Shown piece by piece: positions 32,862 through 41,782 of a stretch of DNA of 64,000 bases. The position numbers were made by a program, and so were the translations under genes. The notes below the pieces were generated by a model. It searched no databases, was not told the DNA's origin, and saw nothing but the letters and a program-made list of their open reading frames with translations. The stretch's first letter is position 1; each line of letters begins with the position of its first letter. Source of the DNA: Citrobacter gillenii (GTDB taxonomy: Bacteria > Pseudomonadota > Gammaproteobacteria > Enterobacterales > Enterobacteriaceae); NCBI RefSeq assembly GCF_013337685.1, contig NZ_SUQN01000006.1:310001-374000 (forward strand), written 5' to 3'.

Positions 32862-33351
32862 AGTGCTCGTGGTATTCCACCAGACCAGACACGCCCTCCA
32901 GCGCATCTTCTGCCAGGCGATGCACCTGGAACGCGCTTTCGGTGCCCGGCCAGCGGCAGTGTAGATCGTGGTGGGCTGCCAGCTCAAAGCCAAAGCGACT
33001 GTACAGTGCCGGATCGCCCAGCGTGACCACCGCGGCGTACCCAAACTCGTTCAGTGAATCCAGTCCCTCATAGACCAGCTGACGCGCCAGGCCCTGCCCA
33101 CGGTAGTTTTCATCTACCGCTAACGGAGCCATACCGACCCATTGCAGATCTTCACCTTGCACATCAACAGGACTGAACGCGACGTAGCCGACCACCTGAC
33201 CTTCGTCGTCGGTGGCAACCAGACCCAGCGTCAGAAAACCGTCTTCACGCAGGTCGTGCACTAACTTCGCTTCCGCATCGCTTTCAAAGGAACGACGCAG
33301 CAGCGCATCAATACCTGGGGCATCAATGGGAATTTCAACTCGAATCAGCAT
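32848..33351 (-). CDS. yhbS: GNAT-family N-acetyltransferase YhbS
   Basis: A 167-residue GNAT-fold protein. The acetyl-CoA-binding motif is seen as [20 protein letters not shown] at about residues 80-99, followed by [18 protein letters not shown] near 109-126. The substrate is unknown. It overlaps yhbT (ubiT) upstream by 7 bases, so the two are co-transcribed, and overlaps the 3' end of yhbQ on the other strand. Confidence 0.9.
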   Translation of the reverse strand: MLIRVEIPIDAPGIDALLRRSFESDAEAKLVHDLREDGFLTLGLVATDDEGQVVGYVAFSPVDVQGEDLQWVGMAPLAVDENYRGQGLARQLVYEGLDSLNEFGYAAVVTLGDPALYSRFGFELAAHHDLHCRWPGTESAFQVHRLAEDALEGVSGLVEYHEHFNRF

Positions 33352-33869
33352 GGTTCACCTACCGAGGTCTGTTTGGTTTCTGGCGAATGTTTCATACCCG
33401 CCTCAACAAAGTCCGCCAGTTGCAGCAGCATAACGCGCAATGCTTTCGGCATCTGCTCCAGTTCAATGGCGTCCATCAGATTTTTCACATGTAGCCCTAA
33501 TTCTGTATCGCCTTCAATCACCAGGCGACGCTGGAAGAAAAGCGTATCCGGATCCTGCTTACGCGCCGCAATCATCAATAAATCGCTGGCGTCTGCGCTA
33601 AAACTCACATCAGCGTCTGCATTCTGACTGACGATAAGTTTGTCGTTCTCAACAGAGGTATACCATCTGAGGCCAATATCACGAACATTTATGCTCAACC
33701 AGCGACCGTCGAGAAACTCCAGTTCCCCGTCGGCCAGCGCCTGGCGAAATTGCCAGCTCAGAACCTGTTCCAGTACCTGGCGCTTGAGCGTAAAGGGCGT
33801 CAGTTTAACCGGTACACTCATCAGAGAAGGACCAAAATGTACTAAGCGTGAACGCAGTTTATCCAACAC
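33345..33869 (-). CDS. ubiT: Ubiquinone biosynthesis accessory factor UbiT (YhbT)
   Basis: A 174-residue SCP2-domain lipid-binding protein that, with UbiU and UbiV, supports oxygen-independent ubiquinone synthesis in E. coli. The SCP2 core runs over about residues 40-140, including DADVSFSADASDLLMIAARK near 82-101. The start is GTG 33869 (GTG TTG GAT), giving the same length as the E. coli protein. It is divergent from ubiU, so the three genes share a 219-base regulatory region. Confidence 0.92.
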   Translation of the reverse strand: MLDKLRSRLVHFGPSLMSVPVKLTPFTLKRQVLEQVLSWQFRQALADGELEFLDGRWLSINVRDIGLRWYTSVENDKLIVSQNADADVSFSADASDLLMIAARKQDPDTLFFQRRLVIEGDTELGLHVKNLMDAIELEQMPKALRVMLLQLADFVEAGMKHSPETKQTSVGEPC

Positions 33870-34088
33870 GAGCTTTACTCCCTGTTTCTATAGTCCGGCT
33901 ATTTTGCCATATCAAATAAACGACATAGCGGCATAAATCAACAATTCGCTACGAAATTGTTACCTCTTTATTGGTGATACCAATACGACTTTAACTGCCT
34001 CAAATCAAAAATTGTCTCAGCAAGGTTAACTAAAATCCCTCTTCGTTAACATTTTTGCGCCCAGGCGGCGTAACTTTCAGGATAAATT
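33870..34088. promoter_or_regulatory. ubiT-ubiUV divergent regulatory region
   Basis: AT-rich spacer with a perfect 15-base palindrome ATTGGT-GAT-ACCAAT at 33970-33984. It resembles an FNR site (TTGAT-N4-ATCAA) in its outer bases, but the spacer is one base short. FNR control of ubiUV is known in E. coli; whether this palindrome is that site is uncertain. AGGATAAAT lies at the ubiU start. Confidence 0.45.
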
Positions 34089-35084
34089 ATGGAGCTGCTG
34101 TGCCCTGCCGGAAATCTCCCGGCGCTTAAGGCGGCCATCGAGAACGGCGCTGATGCTGTGTACATCGGGCTAAAAGATGATACCAACGCCCGTCATTTCG
34201 CCGGCCTTAATTTTACCGAGAAAAAATTGCAGGAAGCGGTGAGTTTCGTCCATCAACATCGCCGTAAGCTGCACATCGCGATTAACACCTTTGCCCACCC
34301 GGATGGGTACGCTCGCTGGCAGCGTGCCGTGGATATGGCGGCACAACTGGGCGCGGATGCACTGATCCTCGCCGATCTCGCCATGCTTGAGTATGCCGCA
34401 GAACGCTACCCGCATATTGAGCGCCATGTCTCTGTTCAGGCATCGGCAACCAATGAAGAAGCGGTAAATTTCTATCACCGTAACTTTGACGTCGCGCGTG
34501 TGGTGCTGCCGCGCGTGCTGTCGATTCATCAGGTGAAACAACTCGCGCGCGTAACACCGGTTCCTTTGGAAGTGTTTGCCTTCGGCAGCCTGTGCATTAT
34601 GGCGGAAGGCCGCTGCTATCTTTCGTCTTATCTGACGGGCGAATCCCCCAATACCGTCGGCGCGTGTTCCCCTGCCCGCTTTGTACGCTGGCAGCAGACC
34701 GCGCAGGGGCTGGAATCTCGCCTGAACGAAGTGCTGATTGACCGTTACCAGGATGGTGAAAACGCCGGATATCCCACGCTGTGTAAAGGGCGTTATTTGG
34801 TGGATGGCGAGCGCTATCATGCGCTGGAGGAGCCCACCAGCCTCAATACCTTAGAACTGCTACCTGACCTGCTGGCCGCCAATATTGCCTCGGTGAAAAT
34901 CGAGGGGCGTCAGCGTAGCCCGGCCTATGTCAGCCAGGTGGCGAAAGTGTGGCGTCAGGCGATCGACCGCTGCAAAGCAGATCCGCAAAACTTCGTTCCG
35001 CAAAGCGCCTGGATGGAAACGCTCGGCTCTATGTCCGAAGGCACGCAGACCACACTTGGCGCGTATCACCGTAAATGGCAGTGA
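34089..35084 (+). CDS. ubiU: Ubiquinone biosynthesis protein UbiU (YhbU), U32 peptidase fold
   Basis: A 331-residue U32-family protein that forms a complex with UbiV for oxygen-independent hydroxylation in ubiquinone synthesis. All four iron-sulfur cysteines of E. coli UbiU are present at identical positions: C169, C176, C193 and C232 (in FGSLCIMAEGRCYLSS, VGACSPARF and PTLCKGRY). The length equals the E. coli protein. The stop codon is 8 bases before the ubiV start. Confidence 0.94.
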   Translation: MELLCPAGNLPALKAAIENGADAVYIGLKDDTNARHFAGLNFTEKKLQEAVSFVHQHRRKLHIAINTFAHPDGYARWQRAVDMAAQLGADALILADLAMLEYAAERYPHIERHVSVQASATNEEAVNFYHRNFDVARVVLPRVLSIHQVKQLARVTPVPLEVFAFGSLCIMAEGRCYLSSYLTGESPNTVGACSPARFVRWQQTAQGLESRLNEVLIDRYQDGENAGYPTLCKGRYLVDGERYHALEEPTSLNTLELLPDLLAANIASVKIEGRQRSPAYVSQVAKVWRQAIDRCKADPQNFVPQSAWMETLGSMSEGTQTTLGAYHRKWQ

Positions 35085-35092
35085 GAAAAGCA

Positions 35093-35971
35093 ATGAAATA
35101 TTCCTTAGGACCGGTGCTCTACTACTGGTCGAAAGAGACGCTGGAAGACTTTTATCAGCAGGCAGCCACCAGCCATGCCGACGTTATCTATCTTGGCGAA
35201 GCAGTGTGCAGCAAGCGCCGGGCGACCAAAGTGGGTGACTGGATCGACATGGCGAAGTCCCTCGCCGGGAGCGGTAAGCAGGTGGTCCTGTCCACGCTGG
35301 CACTGGTGCAGGCGTCATCTGAGTTGGGTGAGTTGAAACGCTATGTAGAAAACGGTGACTTCCTGCTGGAAGCCAGCGATCTCGGCGTGGTCAATATGTG
35401 CGCCGAACGTAAGCTGCCGTTCGTGGCCGGGCACGCACTCAACTGCTACAACGCCGTAACGCTGCGTATTCTGCTCAAGCAGGGCATGGTGCGCTGGTGT
35501 ATGCCGGTTGAGCTGTCACGTGATTGGCTGGTGAACCTGCTTAACCAGTGTGACGAACTGGGTATTCGCGACCAGTTTGAAACCGAAGTACTGAGCTACG
35601 GGCATTTGCCGCTGGCCTACTCTGCCCGCTGCTTCACCGCACGCTCCGAAGATAAGCCTAAAGACGAGTGCGAAACCTGCTGCATCAAGTATCCCAACGG
35701 GCGTGATGTCCTGTCGCAGGAGAATCAGCAAGTGTTTGTCCTCAACGGTATTCAGACCATGAGCGGCTACGTCTACAACCTCGGTAATGAGCTGGCGTCC
35801 ATGCAGGGGCTGGTTGATATTGTGCGCCTGTCCCCGTTGGGAACCGAGACATTCGCCATGCTGGATGCCTTCCGTGCCAACGAGAATGGTGGTGCCCCGT
35901 TACCGCTTGCCACCCACAGTGACTGCAACGGCTACTGGAAACGACTGGCAGGCCTGGAACTGCAGATGTGA
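35093..35971 (+). CDS. ubiV: Ubiquinone biosynthesis protein UbiV (YhbV), U32 peptidase fold
   Basis: A 292-residue partner of UbiU. The 4Fe-4S cysteines of the family are present at C39, C180, C193 and C197 (in GEAVCSKRRA, YSARCFTARS and DECETCCIKYP). ATG 35093 matches the family start; an in-frame ATG six codons upstream overlaps the ubiU end and is less likely. The pair ubiU-ubiV is tightly linked and must be made together. Confidence 0.94.
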   Translation: MKYSLGPVLYYWSKETLEDFYQQAATSHADVIYLGEAVCSKRRATKVGDWIDMAKSLAGSGKQVVLSTLALVQASSELGELKRYVENGDFLLEASDLGVVNMCAERKLPFVAGHALNCYNAVTLRILLKQGMVRWCMPVELSRDWLVNLLNQCDELGIRDQFETEVLSYGHLPLAYSARCFTARSEDKPKDECETCCIKYPNGRDVLSQENQQVFVLNGIQTMSGYVYNLGNELASMQGLVDIVRLSPLGTETFAMLDAFRANENGGAPLPLATHSDCNGYWKRLAGLELQM

Positions 35972-35977
35972 TTAATA

Positions 35978-36047
35978 GCTCACTTTGTTAACAACAATCG
36001 CTAGTCTTTAATGCAATATTAAAAGATTAACCGGTAACAAAGTGAGC
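35978..36047. promoter_or_regulatory. 13-bp inverted repeat enclosing the yhbW promoter/leader
   Basis: GCTCACTTTGTTA at 35978-35990 and its exact reverse complement TAACAAAGTGAGC at 36035-36047 are 44 bases apart. The second arm contains the only Shine-Dalgarno-like bases (AGTGAG) of yhbW and ends 4 bases before its ATG. If transcribed through, the arms could pair and hide the ribosome site; as DNA they could be a spaced operator. Confidence 0.6.
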
Positions 36048-36051
36048 CGTT

Positions 36052-37059
36052 ATGACTGACAAAACCATTCCGTTCTCGGTGCTCGATCTAGCGCCGATCC
36101 CTGAAGGATCCAGCGCAAAGCAGGCCTTCTCGCACTCTCGTGATCTCGCCCAACTGGCGGAAAAGCGCGGCTACCATCGCTACTGGCTGGCTGAACATCA
36201 CAATATGACCGGCATCGCCAGTGCGGCAACCTCGGTGCTCATCGGTTATCTGGCGGCCAATACCACAACCCTGCATCTGGGTTCTGGCGGCGTGATGTTA
36301 CCCAACCATTCCCCGCTAGTGATTGCCGAACAGTTCGGCACGCTGAATACGCTGTATCCGGGACGTATTGACCTCGGTCTGGGTCGAGCGCCGGGCAGCG
36401 ATCAACCAACCATGCGCGCGCTGCGCCGCCATATGAGTGGTGATATCGATAACTTTCCCCGCGACGTAACAGAACTGTTGGACTGGTTTGACGCACGTGA
36501 CCCGAATCCCCACGTGCGTCCGGTTCCCGGCTACGGAGAGCAAATCCCGGTCTGGCTGTTAGGCTCCAGTCTGTATAGCGCACAGCTGGCCGCTCAGCTT
36601 GGCCTGCCGTTTGCCTTCGCCTCCCACTTCGCCCCGGATATGCTGCACCAGGCGCTGCATCTTTATCGCACTCAGTTCAAACCCTCCACGCGTCTGGCAA
36701 CACCGTATGCGATGGTATGCATCAACATCATCGCTGCCGACAGCAATCGCGACGCTGAGTTTCTCTTCACCTCTATGCAGCAGGCGTTTATGAAACTGCG
36801 TCGGGGTGAAACCGGACAACTCCCACCGCCGGTGGAGAATATGCATCAGCTGTGGTCCGCATCCGAGCAATATGGCGTACAGCAGGCATTAAGCATGTCG
36901 CTGGTGGGGGACAAAGCGAAAGTGCGTCACGGGCTGGAGTCAATCCTACGTGAAACCCAGGCCGATGAGATTATGGTTAACGGGCAGATTTTTGACCATC
37001 AGGCACGCCTGCATTCGTTTGAGTTGGCGATGCAGGTGAAAGAGGAGTTGGTTGGGTAG
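36052..37059 (+). CDS. yhbW: Luciferase-like flavin monooxygenase family protein YhbW
   Basis: A 335-residue protein of the bacterial luciferase-like (F420/FMN) superfamily, group 1 of the LLM oxidoreductases. It shows [20 protein letters not shown] near residues 41-60, [20 protein letters not shown] near 77-96 and [16 protein letters not shown] near 104-119. The physiological substrate is unknown. The length equals E. coli YhbW. It lies after ubiV behind an unusual inverted repeat and is followed by REPs. Confidence 0.9.
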   Translation: MTDKTIPFSVLDLAPIPEGSSAKQAFSHSRDLAQLAEKRGYHRYWLAEHHNMTGIASAATSVLIGYLAANTTTLHLGSGGVMLPNHSPLVIAEQFGTLNTLYPGRIDLGLGRAPGSDQPTMRALRRHMSGDIDNFPRDVTELLDWFDARDPNPHVRPVPGYGEQIPVWLLGSSLYSAQLAAQLGLPFAFASHFAPDMLHQALHLYRTQFKPSTRLATPYAMVCINIIAADSNRDAEFLFTSMQQAFMKLRRGETGQLPPPVENMHQLWSASEQYGVQQALSMSLVGDKAKVRHGLESILRETQADEIMVNGQIFDHQARLHSFELAMQVKEELVG

Positions 37060-37065
37060 GTTTGG

Positions 37066-37141
37066 GTTGCCCGGTGGCGCTACGCTTACCGGGCCTACGG
37101 GTTCGAGTAGGCCGGATAAGGCGTAGCCGCCATCCGGCACG
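37066..37141. repeat. REP pair between yhbW and mtr
   Basis: GCCCGGTGGCGCTACGC ... ACCGGGCCTACGG is followed by GTAGGCCGGATAAGGCG ... GCCATCCGGCACGC. These two REP-type palindromes fill the spacer between the convergent genes yhbW and mtr. Confidence 0.85.
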
Positions 37142-37145
37142 CTAC

Positions 37146-38390
37146 TTACTGATACACCGGCAACAAATTAACGCTCGACAGGATATGGATAACCGCGTTG
37201 CCGACACCGAACACCAGAATCAGCGCAATCATCGGCTTGCCACCCCAGACGCGGAATTTCGGGCTACCAAACCGCTTGCGGGATTTACGTGCCAGCAGCG
37301 CCGGCACAATGGCCGCCCAAATAGTGGCCGCGAGCCCTGCATAGCCAATGGCGTACAGGAAGCCGTTCGGCCACAGCAGGCCACCGACAATCGGTGGGAC
37401 AAAGGTCAGTAAAGCGGTTTTCAAACGCCCCATTGCTGAGTCATCAAAACCAAACAGATCCGCCAGATAGTCGAACAGGCCCAGCGTCACGCCAAGGAAC
37501 GAACTCGCCACGGCAAAGTTGGAGAACACCACCAGCAGCAGGTCCAGACTGCGGCTGTTCAGCACCCCACTCAGCGCCTGTACCAGTACATCAATGTTAC
37601 CGCCCTGCTTAGCAATGCCAATGAATTCCGGGCGTGGAATATTGCCCATCGTCCCCAGCAACCATACGGTGTATAGCACCAGCGCCAGCAACGTGCCGTA
37701 CACCAGGCACTTCACGATGGTCTTCGGATCTTTACCGTAATACTTCATCAGACTCGGTACGTTACCGTGATAACCAAAGGATGCCAGACAGAACGGCAGC
37801 GTCATCAGCAGATACGGTGTGTACGACGCATTGCTTTCTGCGACGTTAAACAGCGTGGTTGGGGATACATGTCCCATCAGGCTGCCGAAGGTCAGGAAGA
37901 AGGTGATCACCTTCGCACCCAGCACGATAGCCGTCATGCGGCTCACTGCTTTGGTACTCAACCACACCACAAACGCCACCAGTAGCGCGAAGCCAAACCC
38001 TGCCGCTCGCGCCGGGACGTTCAGCGACATCTCGGCAAAGGTATGGTGCAGAATCGAGCCGCTCGCCGAGATATACGCATAGGTCAGGATATACAGTACG
38101 AACGCAATCGAGATGCCGTTGACAACGTTCCAGCCTTTGCCTAGCAGATCTTTGGTGATGGTGTCGAAGCTCGAACCAATACGATAATTGAGGTTAGCCT
38201 CGAGGATCATCAGCCCGGAATGCAGCATGCAGAACCAGGTAAAGATCAGTGCCGCCATTGACCAGAAGAACCACGCCCCGGACATGACCACGGGCAGAGA
38301 AAACATCCCCGCGCCAATAATGGTGCCGCCGATAATCACCACGCCGCCAAGCAGCGATGGTGATGTTTGGGTGGTGGTTAGTGTTGCCAT
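37146..38390 (-). CDS. mtr: High-affinity tryptophan permease Mtr
   Basis: A 414-residue, 11-segment transporter of the HAAAP family, with the signature [20 protein letters not shown] at about residues 17-36. It imports tryptophan and indole with protons. The length equals E. coli Mtr. GGAG lies 13 bases before the ATG. A TrpR-type operator is visible upstream, separated from the gene by an ERIC-type repeat lying in the leader. Confidence 0.94.
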   Translation of the reverse strand: MATLTTTQTSPSLLGGVVIIGGTIIGAGMFSLPVVMSGAWFFWSMAALIFTWFCMLHSGLMILEANLNYRIGSSFDTITKDLLGKGWNVVNGISIAFVLYILTYAYISASGSILHHTFAEMSLNVPARAAGFGFALLVAFVVWLSTKAVSRMTAIVLGAKVITFFLTFGSLMGHVSPTTLFNVAESNASYTPYLLMTLPFCLASFGYHGNVPSLMKYYGKDPKTIVKCLVYGTLLALVLYTVWLLGTMGNIPRPEFIGIAKQGGNIDVLVQALSGVLNSRSLDLLLVVFSNFAVASSFLGVTLGLFDYLADLFGFDDSAMGRLKTALLTFVPPIVGGLLWPNGFLYAIGYAGLAATIWAAIVPALLARKSRKRFGSPKFRVWGGKPMIALILVFGVGNAVIHILSSVNLLPVYQ

Positions 38391-38412
38391 TTAGCCTGAT
38401 CTCCAGTGTATT

Positions 38413-38534
38413 TACCCGTCATACTTCAAGCTGTAGATGCGTTGGCTGCACTCCGCCATCCCAGTCACTTACTTGAGTAAGCTCCTGGAATGTCCTCGTT
38501 TTCCGCCTTCCTACAACTCGAATTATTTAGGGTT
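38413..38534. repeat. ERIC-type (IRU) element in the mtr leader
   Basis: A 122-base imperfect palindrome with ends TACCC/GGGTTA and the ERIC core CCAGTCACTTACTTGAGTAA followed by GCTCCTGG. It lies between the mtr promoter/TrpR operator and the mtr start codon, so it is predicted to be transcribed in the mtr 5' untranslated region. Confidence 0.85.
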
Positions 38535-38544
38535 AAAATTAGCT

Positions 38545-38587
38545 AATACAGTTCAATGCGCTGCACTGTACCAGTACACGAGTACAA
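38545..38587 (-). promoter_or_regulatory. mtr promoter and TrpR-type operator
   Basis: On the minus strand GTACTGGTACA, within ACTCG-TGTACTGGTACAG at 38565-38586, matches the TrpR operator core. A -35-like TGGTAC (38573-38568) and -10 TGTATT (38550-38545), 17 bases apart, overlap and follow it, so bound TrpR would block RNA polymerase. The transcription start would be near 38538. Confidence 0.6.
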
Positions 38588-38593
38588 AAGGAA

Positions 38594-38625
38594 TAAAAAA
38601 AGCCCCGACCGTTAAGATCGGGGCT
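38594..38625 (-). terminator. deaD terminator
   Basis: On the minus strand an AGCCCCGATC/GATCGGGGCT-type stem (with a TTAACG loop) is followed by seven U residues, 35 bases after the deaD stop codon. Confidence 0.88.
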
Positions 38626-38660
38626 GTATATTTTACTTTACAGCTATGAAGCCAAGAGGC

Positions 38661-40610
38661 TTATGCGTCACCGCCGAAACGACGACGACCTGCGGAGTCA
38701 TCACGACGCGGAGCGGAAGCATCGTCACGACGTGGAGCACGGCTGCCTTCACGACGTTCGCCACTGAAACGACGACCATCACCACGGCCACCTTCACGAC
38801 GCTCGGTGCTGTTACCACGGTTTTCGCCACGGCCGCCTTCACGACGTTCGCCGCTGAAACGACCACCGCCGCCGCCACGACGCTCACCACCGGTGTGCGG
38901 TACTGCATCGCCAACCAGCTGCATGTTCATCGGCTTGTTCAGGATGCGAGTACGGGTAAAGTGCTGCAGCACGTCGCCCGGCATACCTTTCGGCAGTTCG
39001 ATGGTGGAGTGCGTACCGAACAGCTTGATGTTACCGATGTAACGGCTGCTGATGTCACCTTCGTTAGCGATCGCGCCAACGATATGACGAACTTCAACAC
39101 CGTCATCACGGCCCACTTCAATGCGATACAGCTGCATATCGCCAACGTCACGACGTTCACGACGCGGACGGTCTTCACCACCGCGTTCCGGTCGGTCACC
39201 ACGCGGGCCACGATCGTTACGATCATTACGATCGCCACGTGGAGCACGTTCATCACGGTCGCGGAATTCGCGCTTAGGACGCATCGGTGCATCTGGTGGC
39301 ACGATCAGCGGACGTTCACCCTGTGCCATTTTCAGCAGTGCTGCGGCCAGCGTTTCGATATCCAGCTCTTCTTCCGGCTGCATTTTCGCCAGCAGAGCAC
39401 GGTACTGATCCAGATCGCTGCTTTCCAGCTGCTGCTGTACTTTCGCGGCGAATTTTTCCAGACGGCGTTTGCCCAGCAGATCTGCGTTCGGCAGTTCAAC
39501 TTCCGGAATGGTCAGCTTCATGGTGCGTTCGATGTTACGCAGCAGACGACGCTCACGGTTCTCAACGAACAGCAGCGCACGGCCAGCACGACCCGCACGA
39601 CCGGTACGGCCGATACGGTGAACGTAAGACTCGGAGTCCATCGGGATGTCATAGTTAACAACCAGGCTGATACGCTCAACGTCCAGGCCACGGGCCGCAA
39701 CGTCGGTTGCAATCAAAATATCCAGACGGCCGTCTTTCAGACGTTCCAGAGTCTGCTCACGCAGGGACTGGTTCATGTCGCCGTTCAGTGCAGCGCTGCT
39801 ATAGCCGCTACGCTCCAGCGCTTCTGCCACTTCCAGGGTCGCATTTTTGGTACGAACGAAGATAATCGCCGCATCAAAATCTTCTGCTTCCAGGAAACGC
39901 ACCAGCGCTTCATTTTTACGCATGCCCCAGACAGTCCAGTAGCTCTGGCTGATGTCAGGACGCGTGGTGACGCTGGACTGAATGCGTACTTCCTGCGGCT
40001 CTTTCATAAAGCGGCGGGTAATACGGCGAATCGCTTCCGGCATGGTTGCAGAGAACAGAGCGGTCTGATGACCTTCCGGGATCTGCGCCATAATCGTTTC
40101 AACGTCTTCGATGAAGCCCATACGCAGCATTTCATCGGCTTCGTCCAGCACTAAACCGCTCAGTTTAGAGAGGTTCAGGGTACCGCGCTTCAGGTGATCC
40201 AGCAGACGACCCGGCGTACCGACGACGATCTGCGGGCCCTGACGCAGGGCACGTAATTGCACGTCATAACGCTGGCCGCCGTAAAGGGCTACCACGTTCA
40301 CGCCGTGCATATGTTTAGAGAAATCCGTCATGGCTTCTGCAACCTGAACCGCCAGTTCGCGGGTCGGTGCCAGCACCAGAATCTGAGGTGCCTTCAGCTC
40401 AGGATCAAGATTGTTGAGCAGCGGTAAGGAGAACGCTGCAGTTTTGCCGCTACCGGTCTGGGCCATACCCAGAACATCGCGACCGCCCAGCAGATGCGGA
40501 ATGCACTCTGCCTGGATTGGAGATGGTTTTTCGTAACCCAGATCGGTAAGGGCTTCAAGGATAGGAGCCTTCAGGCCCAGATCTGCAAAAGTGGTTTCGA
40601 ATTCAGCCAT
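38661..40610 (-). CDS. deaD: ATP-dependent RNA helicase DeaD (CsdA)
   Basis: A 649-residue DEAD-box helicase for ribosome assembly, mRNA decay and cold growth. Motifs: Q motif near 21, [11 protein letters not shown] near 49, DEADEM near 155, FSATMPEA near 186 and [13 protein letters not shown] near 328. An acidic/basic linker ([20 protein letters not shown]) precedes a DbpA-type RNA-binding domain (about 480-560). The C-terminus is a run of GERREGGRG-type repeats, longer than in E. coli DeaD (629 aa). ATG 40610 is the family start; the longer frame upstream coincides with yrbN in another frame. Confidence 0.95.
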
Positions 40611-40683
40611 GTAGTACGTGTGCCTCAAAATTAATGGCGGCCAGTCTACATAACTCATCATGAAATTGATCTGCAATTTTCAT
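40603..40683 (-). CDS. yrbN: Small protein YrbN, overlapping the deaD start
   Basis: A 26-codon frame, ATG at 40683, translating to a peptide beginning [20 protein letters not shown], the conserved start of E. coli YrbN. Its stop TGA (40605-40603) overlaps the deaD start in ATGGCTGA, so translation of yrbN and deaD is probably coupled. Too short for ordinary gene finders. Function unknown; a role as a leader peptide for deaD is inference. Confidence 0.8.
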
Positions 40684-40789
40684 TGAAAAGTGTGAACCGG
40701 CTCAAAGTAGGTGTATTAACGAACAACAACGCCCTCACCGGTGAAGGTGATGGCAATCAAAAAAGATTACGGGCTGATGTGTACGTCAG

Positions 40790-41674
40790 CTATTGCTGGT
40801 CCGATTCTGCCAGGTCATCTTGGTCCTGGCCCAGGAGCGATAATTCCAACAATGCGTATCGGTGCTCAACAAAGTTATGAACGTTGTTAGCCACCGCCAG
40901 TTTGAACAATGCCGTAGCGTTGTCCAAATCCCCCAGACTTAGGTAGTACTTACCTAAATAGAAGTTGGTTTCACTGAGATGCTCAGCGAGCGAGGTGTTA
41001 TCCGTTGCGTCCGCCTTCAGGCGCTCCATCAGCGTTGCTTCGCTAATGTTGCCCAGGTAGAACTCGACAATGTTCCATCCCCATTGCTCTTTATCCGATT
41101 TCTCGAAGCGCTGTATTAACGCTTCTTTAGCCTGCTTCTCATCGAGCTTCTGCTCGGCGAGATACAGCCACAGACTGCGGAATGGATCATTGGGATCGTC
41201 TTGATAAAACGCTAGCAGATCATCTTGCGCTAACTTGTCGCGACCGCCGTAATACAATGCGATACCGCGATTTAAGTGCGCGTAGTTGTAAGTTGGATCA
41301 AGCTCAAGTACAGAATCAAACGCTTCATAGGCAGCATCAAAATTGCCTGCCTGCGTTAAATATATACCTAAGTAATTGAATACTTCAGGCATATCTGGTC
41401 GGATTGCCAACGCTTGTGAAAAATCATTTCGCGCTAGTGCCCTCAGACCGAGACTATCATACAACACTCCGCGCTCATATAAAAGCTGTGCGCGTTCGTC
41501 ATCGGTTAAAGCCCGACTGGCAAGAATTTGTTCCATACGTGCCAGAATCACTTCCTGCTGTAAAGTCGGTTGCAGTGGTACTGCGAGGACTTCACTCTTA
41601 CGCCAGGCGGAATTACTGCATCCAGCCAGCGTGAGTGCTGTCGCAACGAAACACCAGCGCAAAAAAGGCTTCAT
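40790..41674 (-). CDS. nlpI: Lipoprotein NlpI (TPR protein)
   Basis: A 294-residue outer-membrane lipoprotein with a signal peptide ending in the lipobox LAGC (cysteine 19) and several TPR repeats at about residues 60-210 (for example [20 protein letters not shown] and [16 protein letters not shown]). In E. coli it is an adaptor for peptidoglycan hydrolases and for the protease Prc. The length equals E. coli NlpI. It lies 108 bases after pnp. Confidence 0.95.
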   Translation of the reverse strand: MKPFLRWCFVATALTLAGCSNSAWRKSEVLAVPLQPTLQQEVILARMEQILASRALTDDERAQLLYERGVLYDSLGLRALARNDFSQALAIRPDMPEVFNYLGIYLTQAGNFDAAYEAFDSVLELDPTYNYAHLNRGIALYYGGRDKLAQDDLLAFYQDDPNDPFRSLWLYLAEQKLDEKQAKEALIQRFEKSDKEQWGWNIVEFYLGNISEATLMERLKADATDNTSLAEHLSETNFYLGKYYLSLGDLDNATALFKLAVANNVHNFVEHRYALLELSLLGQDQDDLAESDQQ

Positions 41675-41750
41675 TTCCCACTCCCGAAGACAACGATTGA
41701 ATGAACGTCCTGTTCCCCGGTTGCTAACAAGGCTTCCTGCCGGGTTAAAG

Positions 41751-41773
41751 GCCCCCCGCTCACGCGGAGGGCA
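41751..41773 (-). terminator. Probable pnp terminator
   Basis: On the minus strand GCCCTCCGCGTGAGCGGGGGGC forms a GC-rich hairpin 9 bases after the pnp stop. The following bases CCTTTAACC give only a weak U-run, so partial readthrough to nlpI is likely. Confidence 0.55.
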
Positions 41774-41782
41774 ATGGCAACC

